64,000 bases of DNA from Tenrec ecaudatus (taxonomy: Eukaryota; Chordata; Mammalia; Afrosoricida; Tenrecidae), in assembly GCF_050624435.1 (NCBI RefSeq), contig NC_134546.1:10935001-10999000 (forward strand). The letters run 5' to 3'. The position numbers were made by a program, and so were the translations under genes. The notes below the pieces were generated by a model, which was not told where the DNA came from, did no database searches, and saw only the letters and a program-made list of their open reading frames with translations. This document shows positions 33,796 through 44,522 of the stretch, piece after piece. Each line of letters opens with the position of its first letter. Positions within the stretch are counted from its first letter, which is position 1.

Positions 33796-34589
33796 ACGGA
33801 AACACAGTTCTCTATTTGGGCCCCCTGACCACACCCTGAGCACCGGTTCTTAGCCTGGTTCCAGTTGTTAACACGCAAGTTCATGGTCACCTTGTGCTTT
33901 CCCCACCTCTCACCAAGAAGACCAAAGCCAAAGAAGAGTTAGGGGGCTTCAGAGGGACAAGGGCTCCCTCTTGGCATGGAGGGCTTGGGGGGCGGACCTA
34001 GCAGGAAACAGTGGGAACCTGAAGACACCCCCCCCCCCCCCCCGCTCTGCTACGGATACCTTCAGGATCCTTCCTGCGAGATGAGGAGCCATGTGGCCAG
34101 CAGGGGAACCCGGCCCAGCCTCCTGCTCTGTTCCTTCCCAAAGGCCCAGCCCACGCAGGGACATTGTGGCTCAGAGGAAGGCTTCCGTGGCACTCTCTCT
34201 CATTCTCAGTCCAGTGCAAAGTCATCGAAGCCTCTTCACTAGGAGGTCAAGGAACAGGACAGCCTCTCCGAGCCTCCCTTTCATTGTGCTGCGCTGTGCT
34301 GCGCTGCGCTGTGGGAGAGGGGACTCCTGTCAGGTGGAGGCCACCTCATGAGAGGCACAGGCATCACCCGAGAGGGAGGCCAGCTGCCCCTGGCCCTCAG
34401 CACAGATGGTGCCTGCTGGAGATTTGTTTGTTTTTTTCCTTTTCTTTCTTCTTCTTGCCCGCACATATATCCCTGAGGTTTTCGGGAGCGAATTCCTCTG
34501 AAGTGGCCTCAGCCTTCTTCATAATCAGTTCTCAGTCCGGAAGCTCTGCTGAAACTGGTTTGCTTTGGGCGACTCTACTGGTATATGAA
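33796..34589. other. Unassigned DNA with poly-C tract at 34028-34043
   Basis: Apart from the C homopolymer and a short GCGCTGTGCT-type repeat near 34290, nothing is identified. Confidence 0.5.
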
Positions 34590-34815
34590 ATACCAAGGAT
34601 GTAGCTTCCACAATGACAACTACACATGAGACACTGCAGAACAACAAAGGGCAGACAAGTCCCTGGAGAAGGGCACCGTGCTTGGTAGGGTGGCGTGGGC
34701 AGTGAGGATGAAGCCCCCAGCAAAATGAATGGCTGCAAGCAGGGACTCAGAGGGGAGAGAGATTGTGAGGACGGGGCAAGACTGGGCGGTGTCTCTCTGC
34801 TGTACCAAGGCCACA
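34590..34815 (+). mobile_element. BovB/RTE-like 3' fragment
   Basis: Plus-oriented: AAGTCCCTGGAGAAGGGCAC, then TGCTTGGTAGGGTGG and GGACGGGGCAAGACTGGGC, the terminal part of the RTE family. Confidence 0.75.
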
Positions 34816-35666
34816 GCATGAAGCAACAACCACACACACGTGTGCGTGCTTAACATTCCTTATTGCTTTTGATTATGGATATATATCGAAAATGGCTGAC
34901 AGACTGGGGAGTTTTTTATTGTTGGGCGCCCCCCGCCATCTTACAAGGGAGGGAGGGAGGGACAGGAGAAGGGAGGATGGTTCCCGTTGGACAAGTGTGA
35001 AAACTGAGGTGAGGGGCTGGCACTTGGCTCCTCTGTCGTAGGGGCTTAGCTGCCTACCCTGGCGTTCTCCGGCCTAGACATCTCTCAGTGGGCCGGGCCG
35101 GCCTCGGGAATGCTGCCTGCCACACCTGGAGAAAGTGGCCTGGTGAAAGTTGACCACTGCCCCGTTTCAGGTCCCTTGTAGGCAGGACATGCGTGTGCAG
35201 GCTGTTGATGGGCTCATCCGACTGCTAGCAAACAACGATGTCTCCAGGGCCCCGACAGTACACACTCCAGAGAGCCAGCACCCCCGCCCCCCATGCCCCA
35301 GTCTTCAGCGTAAAAGGCACCACGGAGCCGCAGTGCCCAGCCTGCATTGCTGGACACAATGGCCTCCAACACTTGTGCGGAATACTTTCCGTCTCTACAG
35401 GGTCAGACCTTCCACGAGGCCCACTCTGGAGCTCGGGAAAGCTGCCTCACACCCCCCATCGGAACTGAACCCCCTGCTGGTGGGCCCTTGCAAGAGAATG
35501 GACACATGTGACTTAGGGTGCTCATACAGAACCCTGAAAACAGCATGGACTGGAAGCAGCAGGAAGGGCAACCAAGATGTTCCTTAAAGACTTAGTCTGT
35601 TTACTTCACCCGCAGTGTCAAGCGGGACTAATTCCTGGCGGACAGCATGCTTGGTAAAGTATGTCA
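34816..35666. other. Unassigned DNA
   Basis: No recognisable repeat or exon. A plus frame at 35150-35587 (145 codons) lacks any domain. Confidence 0.4.
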
Positions 35667-35860
35667 ACTCATTGCCACCAAATTGATTCTAACTCACAGT
35701 GACCCTAGAGGACAGAGTTGAGCTGCCCCTGTGCGTTTCCAAGATGGTAACTTTACCGGAATAGAAAGCCTCGTCTTGCTTCCGCAGAGCAGCTGGTGGT
35801 TTCAAACTGTCGACCTTGTGGCTTGCGGCCCCGTGAGCAATCCACGATGCCACCGGGGGG
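35667..35860 (-). repeat. Afrotherian SINE
   Basis: Minus copy with tail CACCAAATTGATTCTAACTC, B-box region GGTGGTTTCAAACTG, and head CGATGCCACCGGGGGGG. Confidence 0.85.
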
Positions 35861-36592
35861 GGGGGAAGGTACTCACGACAGATGAACGTGGCAACACCAA
35901 CGGGCTCTGACAGCAGCCACGTAGGAACGGCTTGGCCTGGATGCTGCTTCCTTCTGTCGTACAACCATCGCAATGATTGGAGCCACTGAGAGCATCTAGC
36001 AACAGCTGCGTCCATACCTGGGAGTAGGGGGTCTGAGCTTCTCGTCCATACCTGGGAGTAGGGGGTCTGAGCTTCTCGGAGCAGGCCCATGGCTCAGGTC
36101 CCAGCAAGCCTCTGACCAGCCTCAGAGCCACGTGGGACAATCTGGTGACCTCTGGGACTGTCTGCCAGCCTCCACTTCCCCAAACCCATCAGTGTGGGCC
36201 CGGCAGTATAACCCGATCCAGATCCCAGCTGCAGCTGATTGGTGCGGAGGTAGCCACCTGACTTGTTTCCTCCAATCACAGCACTTCCCACCTCTTGGCC
36301 ATAGCCGGCTATCAAGCTGGCCTTTAACTCAAACTTAGCTAACAGGTCCCTTGCTCAGTGTTTCTGGAGAGCTGTTGAGGCAAAGCTTTAAATTGTTACG
36401 TTTGAGAGCTGCCTCCAGAGAGTTCTGTCGAATTCAGGGCCCCGCTACATCCCTGACCTTCCTGTTACTGATTTAGGTTTTGCCTAGATTCTGTGGGGGG
36501 GTGGGGAAAGGAAACACACACACGCGCGCGCACACAAACACACACACACACACACAGTACTCACCCAGGAGTGTGAGTTTAAAAGGATTGTT
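35861..36592. other. Unassigned DNA with a 34-bp tandem doublet and (CA)n
   Basis: A perfect 34-bp unit is repeated at 36010-36043 and 36044-36077. A mixed CA/CG microsatellite runs 36513-36556. Confidence 0.6.
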
Positions 36593-37905
36593 ACTTCACC
36601 TACGACATACAGATGACACAACCATGTTTGCTGAAATTGAAGAATTGAAGTACTGGTTGATGAAGATCAAGGCCTGCAGCCTTAGTATGGATTACAACTC
36701 AGTGTAAAGAAACCCCAAATTCTCACACACTGGACCAATCGGGGACGTCGTGATGACCAGAGAAAAGGACGACGTTGTCAAGGATTTTGTCTTGCTGAGA
36801 TCTGCAACCAATGCTCATGAAATAGCAGTCAAGAGATCAAACGAGGGATTGCATCGGGTGAATCTGCTGCACAAGGTCTCATTATTTTACTTTATTTTAT
36901 TTACCATCTTATTGGGGGCTCTTACAGATATTATAACAACCCATAAATCAATGACATCAGGAGAACTTGTACATATGCTGCCACCATCATTTTCAAAACC
37001 TTTCTTTCTACTCAAGCCCCTTGATTTCAGCTCCACTTTATTCCATCCCTCACCCATCCTACCACCCTCGTGAGCCCTTAATAAATTATATGCCATTATT
37101 TCATATCCTACGCCATCTGGTATTTGTTCTCCTTGAGGGGGGTTATACATCCATCATTGCTATCTGTTCTCCCTCACCCCTCCTCCCTTCCAGTACCCTC
37201 CCGGAATTGTTACTCCCATTACTACTTCTGAGGGGTTTATCTATCCTGGATTCTGCATGTTGAAAGCTCCTATCTGTACCAATGTACATATGCTGGTCTA
37301 ACAGGATTTGTGAGGTTGGACTGGGGCCATGATAGTGGGGGGAGAAAGCATTAAAGAGCTAGATGAATGTTGTGTGTTTCGTCGGTGCTACACTACACCC
37401 TGGATGAGTCATCCCACAGGCCTCTTGCAAGTATTGAAAAGCAAGGTTGCTTAGAGGACTAAGGTAGGCCTGACCTAAGCTATGGTATTTTCGATGGCCT
37501 CATATGCATATGAAAGTTAGATAAGGAAGACAGAAGAAAAATGGATGCACTTGAAGGGTGGTGTTTGCAAGAATATTGCAGTTACCAGGAGCTGCCAAAA
37601 GAATGAACACACACACACACACACACATACACACACGAATGAACGCATCTGTCTAGAAAGCTTCTCAGAGGAAAGGATGGCAAAACTTCGTCTCACATGC
37701 TTTGAACACGCGGTCAGGAGAGACCAGTCCCTGGAGAAGGACTTCATGCTCCGTAAAGTAGCGGGGGAACAACAACGAGGAAATGACACGGTGGCTGCAG
37801 CAATGAGCTCAGACAGAAGGACCACTGCGAGGACGTGCAGGCCCTTCTGTTGTGCCAAGTGTGGGGAGGAGTTAGAACCAGCTGACGGCCCTGGCAACCC
37901 GGCTT
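36593..37905 (+). mobile_element. BovB/RTE-like LINE fragment, interrupted
   Basis: Plus-oriented. It opens near the reverse-transcriptase active-site region (ACATACAGATGACACAACC at about 36605, with the YADD codons damaged by a base loss). It continues through GTCAAGAGATCAAACGAGGG, then after an L1-type insertion (36886-37430) through TTGAAAAGCAAGGTTGCTTA and CAGTCCCTGGAGAAGGAC. A (CA)n array at 37607-37636 has expanded inside it at a point that normally reads as coding. Confidence 0.85.
36886..37430 (-). mobile_element. Diverged L1-type 3'-end element
   Basis: Minus-oriented: ACCATCTTATTGGGGGCTCT, then GTGAGCCCTTAATAAATTAT and GGGGCCATGATAGTGGGGGG. It is more diverged than the copy at 9850. 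Confidence 0.75.
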
Positions 37906-37906
37906 C

Positions 37907-37908
<2 letters not shown>

Positions 37909-37946
<38 letters not shown>
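37909..37946. repeat. (CA)n microsatellite
   Basis: About 19 uninterrupted CA units directly after the RTE 3' end. Confidence 0.95.
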
Positions 37947-37952
<6 letters not shown>

Positions 37953-38532
37953 TCCAGACAAATGGGTTTGCTGATCCCTTCGGTCGGGGGGGTCAGGGGG
38001 TCACAGACAAGTTACCCTCAGTAACACACCTGCTTTGGTCCCATGGGGGAACCTTCAAAAAACAGGTCTGAAAACCCCCAAGGCATCTGCAGGGCCAGTT
38101 CAATTCAAGACAGAGGTCAGCTCAGAGAGTTATGGAAACGTTTGGGGGTGCCCGAGGGATCATCTTGATGTGTTTTCTCACATCCACCGGAGGATTGTGG
38201 GGGTTATTATACAAGCGCTTTGCGAACAGGAAGTGTGCGTTGGTGAGGGAGAGGCCAGGGGAGCCCCTTGGAGACTGGGTTCCTATCTCGACAACGCACT
38301 GGCTCATTGTCCAGCTACCAGCGCTGAGAGCCCGACCTTCCCTCTTGAAAACCACTGAGGAGAACCCCAACTTCAGCCCCTCCAGGACGGCCAGAGTGCC
38401 CCTTTGAGGCGGGACAAACGGACGCGTGCACGGTCCTTTGGAGAAGCAGGAGAGGGCCGGAACCTGGAAGGCCCTGCCAGCTTTTACACCACGTCCACTG
38501 CCGCCCACAGCGCCCTGGCACCCCTCTCTAGG
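37947..38532. other. Unassigned DNA
   Basis: No repeat or exon recognised. A 171-codon minus frame at 38122-38637 runs into the SINE and is not convincing. Confidence 0.4.
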
Positions 38533-38667
38533 ATGCCCCAGACTGTCACTCTTGGAGGCAGCAGATGGGCTCATCTCTCTCCCATGAAGCAGCTGATGGG
38601 GTGGGTTTGAACCATGACCTAGTGGGGAGCAGGGCACTGCTTACGCAGCGACGCCACCAGGACTCTC
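38533..38667 (-). repeat. Partial afrotherian SINE
   Basis: Minus copy retaining the B-box region (GGTGGGTTTGAACC) and head (CGACGCCACCAGGACTC); the tail is missing. Confidence 0.7.
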
Positions 38668-40437
38668 GGTCCTGTATCTTTAAGTGACTTAGAAAGGCAT
38701 TTCGGTGGCTCACGACCTAGGCCACCTCGTGGGCCTCCCTGAGCCATCTGGATGTTTTGCGGGCGAGCATTTACCTACCTGCGTGGGGTGCAAGAGCGGG
38801 TTGGGAGGGCTTGTGGGGCCCTGGATGAATGTCTTAGAAGCTACTGTGCAGCATATAAATCAAGAGCCAGCGATCTTTGCACTCCTTCCATAAATTACAG
38901 AAAGCGTCGCTCTTACCGACTTAGAAACACGTATGTGTGGCCCCAGAGGTAAAAGCTACAAGGCTTCTGCCCAGGATCCCCGTCACTTCCCGGGCCGGCT
39001 CCCTGGGGGTCAGGCGCAGCACGTGACCCTCGGGCAAGGACAGGAGGGAGGAAGCTGCAGCCGGGGCCTGTGCAGCCGGATGTTCCAGTCCAGCCTGCTG
39101 CTTCCCTGGTCCGCTGGCAACCACTTGATTGAAACCCACGACCCCGCCCAGCCAGGGGATTCCCCAAGGGGGCTCTGCTCTTGGCAGCCAGGCCTGTGGG
39201 GGCGAGGCGCCACCTGGAGACTAGCAAACATCTCCTGGCTGCCCCCACCCTTCCTCTTTCCACCCACCTCAAACCCCTGCCCTCCTTCCTGCCCCTGCCT
39301 GGCTCCCACCATCTGCCACGTTGGAGGTTGGAGAATAAAGGCGCTTGGGACTGGAAGGCGCCTCCTCCGAAGGCACCCCGACCCACCCAGCTGCTCTGCA
39401 GAAAGAGACTGCTGTCCAAGGGCGCCCAGTTAGCTGCAGGGAGGGGACGCTGGACCCTAGACCCGCACCCAGGGTGAGGCTGGGGCTCAGTCAGCTCCGA
39501 CCCTCGAACCCTTGGGAGGGGAGGGAGGGAGGGACTGGCCTTCGCTGGCCCGCCCTCCTTCCTCCTCTGGCCTGGGCGGCACAACTGCCCACCTCTCCCT
39601 CTCCCCAGGTGGATGCAGGGCAGCCCTGAGGGGTGCCAGCGCGGACCTGGCGTGATTGGGTGGGGGGCGGGAGCATGGCACCCTGGACGGCAGGGGGCAG
39701 GGGTCTGTGGTCCTCGGGCACCCCGCCTCAGACCAAGCGGGCCACGGTCCCCTGGGAAGGCATTTTCCTTCCGCGCTGTGCATCTGGCATCCCTGGCCAC
39801 TCGCTGGCCGTGAGGATTTCTCGGCCACGCCAGACCTAGAGAAATGGAGGTCTGCAAGTTGGCCCGGCGACCAGGGAGTCCTCTGGGGTGCTGAAGTATC
39901 AACGCTCCGGAATCCCGCCTAGGACACCCTGGTCTACCCGGCAGACAGACAGCGAGCTCTCCCCAAAGTCTCCCCCACCCCATGTTGGCACCCCGCCCCG
40001 CCCCCAACCTCTGTGGCTCATGGATTGGTTGTTGGCACAGGGAGAATTGTCCCTCCAGGGGCCCTGACTTTATTTAACAAAAGTGGTTTGGGGGAAATGA
40101 GGATGAGGCACGATAAGGAAATCTCTCTTTAAAGGACTGTTCCACCTAGCATCCCAGAGCCGGCAAACCCCCCCCACCCATCTCACAGGAACAGGACACC
40201 TGGTGTGGTCAGTGTAGTCAGCCTTCAGGAGAGATGCAGGCCCATTGCCCTGGGCGCCCTGGCAGGCTGCATGGGAATGTCCCCCGGGAAGGCTCGGGCT
40301 TTCTCAGTGATGCCGGATCTATGGTTTGCTGGACGTCATTCCCACAACACAGGAAGAGTCGGCTCCTCCCACCCAGAACAACGTGCAAACACCATGTAGC
40401 CGGCCTTTCTCCCAGCTCAGGGTGGCTAGGACTTGGG
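38668..40437. other. GC-rich stretch with a long antisense open frame
   Basis: GC-rich DNA at about 38,950-40,020 holds a 364-codon minus-strand frame (38913-40007). The translation is rich in Gly, Arg and Pro, has no domain, and alternative frames on both strands are also long. I read it as a product of base composition. Moderate CpG content leaves open a promoter or non-coding transcript. Confidence 0.45.
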
Positions 40438-40630
40438 AGAGGGGTGCTGGTGGTGCAGGGGGCTGCTAACCACAAGGTCAGCATTTCTTAACCTCCAGCT
40501 GCTTCATGGGAGACAGACGAGGCTTTCTACTCCCATAAAGATGCCAGTCCGGGAGACCCACCGGGCAGGCCCACCCTGTCCTCTGAGCCCGTGATAACCT
40601 GGAGCTGCCTCTGCAGTCATGGGTGGGTGA
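40438..40630 (+). repeat. Afrotherian SINE
   Basis: Plus copy: GGGTGCTGGTGGTGCAGGGG, then GAGGCTTTCTACTCCCATAA and CACCCTGTCCTCTGAG. Confidence 0.8.
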
Positions 40631-41131
40631 GTTGGTTGTTTTTCTCCAGAATACTCTTTACTATGTTACATGATATTTTCCATAATGTTTAAAACTGGAA
40701 TATATACTTGCAATGTGGTCCGATATCTAAGCACCCCTGGCCTCGCGGTTAAACTGGTGCCTGAGGTGGTGAGCCTGCAGGCAGGGGAATGTGGAGAACC
40801 ACGCTGTCTTGGTGCAGAATGTCTCTGGACTCTGGTCTAGAGTCCAGACCAGAGCGATTTGGGCCTAGACTGGGCTGGTCAACGTCCTCAAGGCCTACCT
40901 GTCCCTGCTTCTGAGGGCTTGGAAGGGCAGAGAGGGCATGAGCGGGCAGTGGGCAGGCCCTCTGGCCAGCCTGTGCGTGTGTACCTGGGTGAGGGGCTGG
41001 GTCAGGTTGGCAGAGCAGTGGTTCTTCCGAGCCTACAGTGATGTGTCCAGGGCCTGGGGCGTCTCCATTCTCTGTGTCCCCGCCCATCTGCCTCAGTGCA
41101 GTCTCCTGTATATATATCCCACCCCACCACC
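40631..41131. other. Unassigned DNA with a SINE head fragment
   Basis: GCACCCCTGGCCTCGCGGTT at about 40731 looks like a truncated SINE head; the rest is unassigned. Confidence 0.4.
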
Positions 41132-41328
41132 AAACTCACTGCGTCACGTGGATGCGAACTCATCATGACCCTGGGGGACAGAGTAGAAGGTCCTCTGTGG
41201 ATTTCCAAGACTGCAACTCTTTATGGGAATAGAAAACCTTGTCTTTCTCCCAAGGGGCGGCTGGTGGTTTTGAACTGCTGACTTCGCAGTTAGCAGCCCA
41301 GTGCATAACCACTATGCCACCCGGGCAC
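41132..41328 (-). repeat. Afrotherian SINE
   Basis: Minus copy, well preserved: B-box region GGTGGTTTTGAACTGC, then GCAGTTAGCAGCCCAGTGC and TATGCCACCCGGGC. Confidence 0.85.
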
Positions 41329-41399
41329 AAACCTTCACCAGCAACAACAGGAGTGGTTTAAACAACAGAGATCACAGCCCCACCGGAGAACCGTTTACC

Positions 41400-41815
41400 A
41401 CCATCACAATTTTCATCCCTAAAGAATTTCCAGGAAGGAAATGCTCATGATAGAAGGTGAAAAGTAAGTTAGAAAATTGTTTTGTGATTTCTGTTTTATG
41501 CAGAACACCCATTTGTCTAAGCTTAAAACGAACAAAACACCGATGGATGAGGAAGACTCGTTCACTGAAAGAGTAACATTTCTCCTCTGTGTGTGGTGGG
41601 ACCATGGCGGCATTTCCCTTCTGCTTTCTTTTTGGTCTTTGTTTTCCATAAATGCACATGTGTCTCTGAGAATCAGGAAGATCATTTCAGGACCCACACT
41701 TCCAAAGAATGGCACCAGATGCCAGGCTCAAAGATAAATAAGATATTCAGATACACTGCCTGAGTCAAGGGGCAAAGAAAAAGAGATGTTCAGATACACT
41801 GCCCAAGTCAACCAG
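41400..41815 (+). mobile_element. Probable ancient L1 3' end
   Basis: GAAAAGTAAGTTAGAAAATTG and TGTGTGTGGTGGGACCATGG vaguely match the region spanning the end of ORF2 and the 3' UTR of old L1s. A 34-37 bp imperfect doublet (CAGATACACTGCC) follows at about 41748-41810. The family call is tentative. Confidence 0.35.
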
Positions 41816-41817
41816 GG

Positions 41818-42510
41818 CGCAGAACAGCACCGAGGAGAAACACAATATTCCTCTGGCTCCTTGAGGCTTCCTCACCCCCCACTATCATGACCCCAGTCCT
41901 GCTTTTCCTTGCGTGTTAGACTGGAGCATGTGCACAGAGACAGATACGAGATAGCGCTCACGACACACGGAATGCAGGCACAGGGACAGATACGAGATAG
42001 CGCTCACGACACACGGAATGCAGGGACAGGAATGAGAGCAGCAATACCAGAGGTGGAGGGAGAAGGTGGGGAGGGGAGGAAGGGGGAACCAATCGCAATG
42101 ATCCACACATAACCACACTCCCCACCCTCCTCCAGGGGGATTCACAACAGAAACCATGGCGGATGGGAGACAGCGGTTGGTGTAAGATCTGAAAATAATA
42201 ATAATTTATCATTTATCAAGGGGTCACGAGGGTCGGGGAGGGAGGGGAAAAAAAGGAGCTGATACCAAGGGCTCAATAGAAAGTAAATGTCTCGAAAAGG
42301 ATGATGGCAACCTATGTACAAATGTGCTTGATACGACTGATGTATGGATTGTTGTAAGAGCTGTCAGAGCCCCCAATAAAATGATCTTTTTTTCTCTCTT
42401 TTATTTGCCATGGGCGACCCAGCCCCCGCCCGCAGCCTGGACGACATCGACCTGTCCGCCCTGTGGGTGAGCGTGCCGCCCCCCTAAAATGATCTTTTAA
42501 TTTAAAAAAA
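41818..42510 (+). mobile_element. Tenrec L1-type 3'-end element with two internal oddities
   Basis: Plus-oriented: CCCCACTATCATGACCCCAG, then GGAACCAATCGCAATGATCC and the terminal CCCAATAAAATGATC. It carries a 46-bp tandem duplication (41939-42030) and, in its poly(A)-signal region, a 94-bp foreign insert at 42391-42484. Confidence 0.8.
42391..42484 (-). pseudogene. MINK1: Antisense micro-retrocopy of MINK1 exon 1 and splice donor
   Basis: Plus-strand bases 42410-42466 encode MGDPAPARSLDDIDLSALW, which matches the N-terminus of the kinase MINK1 (the last codon, normally Arg, is TGG, as CpG decay of CGG would give). GTGAGCGTGCC follows at 42467, the expected donor at the end of MINK1 exon 1. 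A perfect 14-bp duplication TAAAATGATCTTTT flanks the insert (42377-42390, 42485-42498). The A-rich end is on the minus strand (AAATAAAAGAGAGAAA next to the left duplication), so the retrotransposed RNA ran antisense to MINK1 from intron 1 through the start codon. AATAAA within that tail could be its poly(A) signal. It is too short to encode anything. The alternative is DNA-repair filler that happens to end in a T-rich run. Confidence 0.82.
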
Positions 42511-42547
42511 AATACACTTTTTGCTCAGCGAGGACTCATCGCTCAAA

Positions 42548-42935
42548 GAAATAGATAGGAAAGACCAGAGGAATCAGTGCGTTCCAACCGTGGTGTCGTG
42601 AACAATATTGAATACTATGTGGGCTGCCAAGAGAAATGAACCCATCGGTTATAGAAGAGATATGCCCAGAACGCTCCTTAGACTCGGCGACGGTGAGATT
42701 CCACTCACCCACTTTGGACAGGTCCTCAGAGATGACCGGTTGCTGGGTTACCAAAAAGGGCATCATGTTTGGTAGAACACCGCCGCCTCCCCGCTCCCCG
42801 CCCTGAGAAGGACAGGCACCCAGCTCCAGCGGCAGACTCAAACCTACAAGGGAGCAGGAAGACGGAGCAGCACCAGCAATGTCTCCTGCTGTAACCCGTG
42901 AGGCAGCTATAAGTCAGACCTGGTTCCAGAGACAC
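42548..42935 (+). mobile_element. BovB/RTE-like LINE 3' fragment
   Basis: Plus-oriented: CAATATTGAATACTATGTGG, GGGCTGCCAAGAGAAATGAA, CCAGAACGCTCCTTAGA, CTTTGGACAGGTCCTCAGAG. The 3' tail is badly diverged. Confidence 0.7.
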
Positions 42936-43117
42936 TACCCACCGCTGCTGCCACCTGCAATCCCTGTGCGACGTGGGGGTGGGAATAAGTGCTGAAGAGA
43001 GGGGCAAAGGGCAGTGGGATCCGGGAGGGCGGGAGACCACGCACTGGGCTTTACGCTCCATGGGGACCGGCTACAAAGCACGAGCCAGAGACCAAGGTGG
43101 GCCGTGGTTGCAGCCGC

Positions 43118-43460
43118 TGTGGTGGTGAGGTGCCATCGAGTTGGTCCTGACTCACAGCGACCCCAACACAGCAGAGGGAACATGACCTGGTCCTGCATCA
43201 GCCTCACAGTTGTTCTCATGCCGCAGCCCCTGCCTCAGCCCCTGCGTCACTCCATCGCACGCAGGGCCTCCTCTTCAGCCAGCATGCTCCCGTGCTTGAC
43301 CAAGCATGTGTCCTTCTCCAGGGACTGGGCTCTCCTGACAACATGTCCACAGTAGGTACGATGAAGTCTTGCCATCCTTGCCTCTAAGGAGCACGCTGGC
43401 TGGACTTCTTCCAAAGACAGACTCGTTTGTCCTTTTAGCAATCCGTGGGACTTTGGACAA
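43118..43460 (-). mobile_element. BovB/RTE-like LINE 3' fragment
   Basis: Minus-oriented, with the 3' tail GGTGCCATCGAGTTGGTCCT at the left and minus-strand reading RIAKRTNESVFG near 43,430. It includes the CTTCTCCAGGGACTGG block. Confidence 0.85.
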
Positions 43461-43515
43461 GTTACGCTGAACTCATCTTGTTTCTTTCATCTGTAGAGTG
43501 GGAATAAAGAAAAGG
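43458..43515 (-). repeat. MIR relic
   Basis: ACTCATCTTGTTTCTTTCATC then TGTAGAGTGGGAATAA is the 3' core of MIR in minus orientation. Confidence 0.55.
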
Positions 43516-43531
43516 CATGGGTGAGCAATTA

Positions 43532-43707
43532 CAGGAACCTTGGTGGTGATTAAGCATTAGGCTGCTAACTTCAAGGCCAATGGTTCAAACCCACCAGTTG
43601 CTCCTTAGGAGAAAGATGAGGCTGTCTGCTCTCCTAAAGATTTACCGTCCTGGAAACCTGGTCTGTACTGGGTCGCTGTGCACACGATCGATTCCTAGCA
43701 GCGGGTG
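43532..43707 (+). repeat. Afrotherian SINE
   Basis: Plus copy with head GGAACCTTGGTGGTGATTAA, B-box GGTTCAAACC at 43582-43591, and a diverged tail. Confidence 0.85.
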
Positions 43708-44179
43708 TTTTGGTTTGGTGAGCAGTTAAGTGCATGAAGATGTAACATGATCCCTGGGACACAGTTAAGTGTTCATTAAAACTAGTTAGGTATACGAGAA
43801 GATTTTGAAAAGTGAATTTGGGAGGAGGGAGAGCGTGTAGGGTCTGAGGGTAAGTGATACAGGGAAGATGGGTCACAGGGAGAGGGAGAGAGAAAGCAGG
43901 GAGGTTGGACAACCCCGGGGAGGCCGGGGCTCGTGCCCAAGGTGTGGGCTCCGGGTGGAAGCTCCCCAGGTCACAGCACTACAGGCTGGGACGGAGGCAT
44001 TGAGATTAATGGGGTGCCGGTGGGGTTCAGCCTGCTGTCTGGGAGCCTCTTTCGGTAGGTGCTGCCTCCACTGCCCTTGAGCAAGTGCCTAAGGAGGGCC
44101 CCAAAGCCAAGCCAGTGGCTCGAGGTTTTCTCTAGGCTGTGACTTCCAGGGCAGAGCTCCAGGACTTTCTTGCTCAGAA
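43708..44179. other. Unassigned DNA
   Basis: No exon or repeat recognised. Confidence 0.4.
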
Positions 44180-44425
44180 CAAACTGATCTGTTTTGGAAG
44201 GACAGCCAGAGTGCTCCTTAGAGGGAAGGGCCCTAAAGCGGGGAAGGGGCAACGACAAAGAGGACGTGCCCTCGCGAGATGGATGGCGACAGTGGCTGCA
44301 ACAGTGGGCTCAGATAGAGGAACAATTGGGAGGAGTGGGCAGAACCGAGGGTTGTTTTGTCCCATGGTGCACAGGGCTCGCTGTGGGTCAGAACTGACTG
44401 CACAGTGCCTAACAAGAACAACCGA
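44180..44425 (+). mobile_element. BovB/RTE-like 3' tail
   Basis: Plus-oriented: CCAGAGTGCTCCTTAGAGGG, CGCGAGATGGATGGCGACAG, and terminal GGGTCAGAACTGACTGCACA with AACAAGAACAAC. The AAC-rich end is the usual RTE/BovB tail. Confidence 0.85.
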
Positions 44426-44522
44426 CCTTTCTTCTAAGGAGCCTAATTGCCAACTGCCAAGCTTTCCATTCACAGCAGATGTTTCCCCGTCTCCTTCATC
44501 CAGGGACCATGGGGATGAAAGC

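Noticed and set aside
37607-37946. Evenly placed repeats as a CRISPR-like array
   Set aside because: The repeats are CA microsatellites in a mammalian LINE; there is no repeat-spacer structure.
37545-38024. 159-codon plus frame containing His/Thr repeats
   Set aside because: It is a translation of RTE sequence through two (CA)n arrays.
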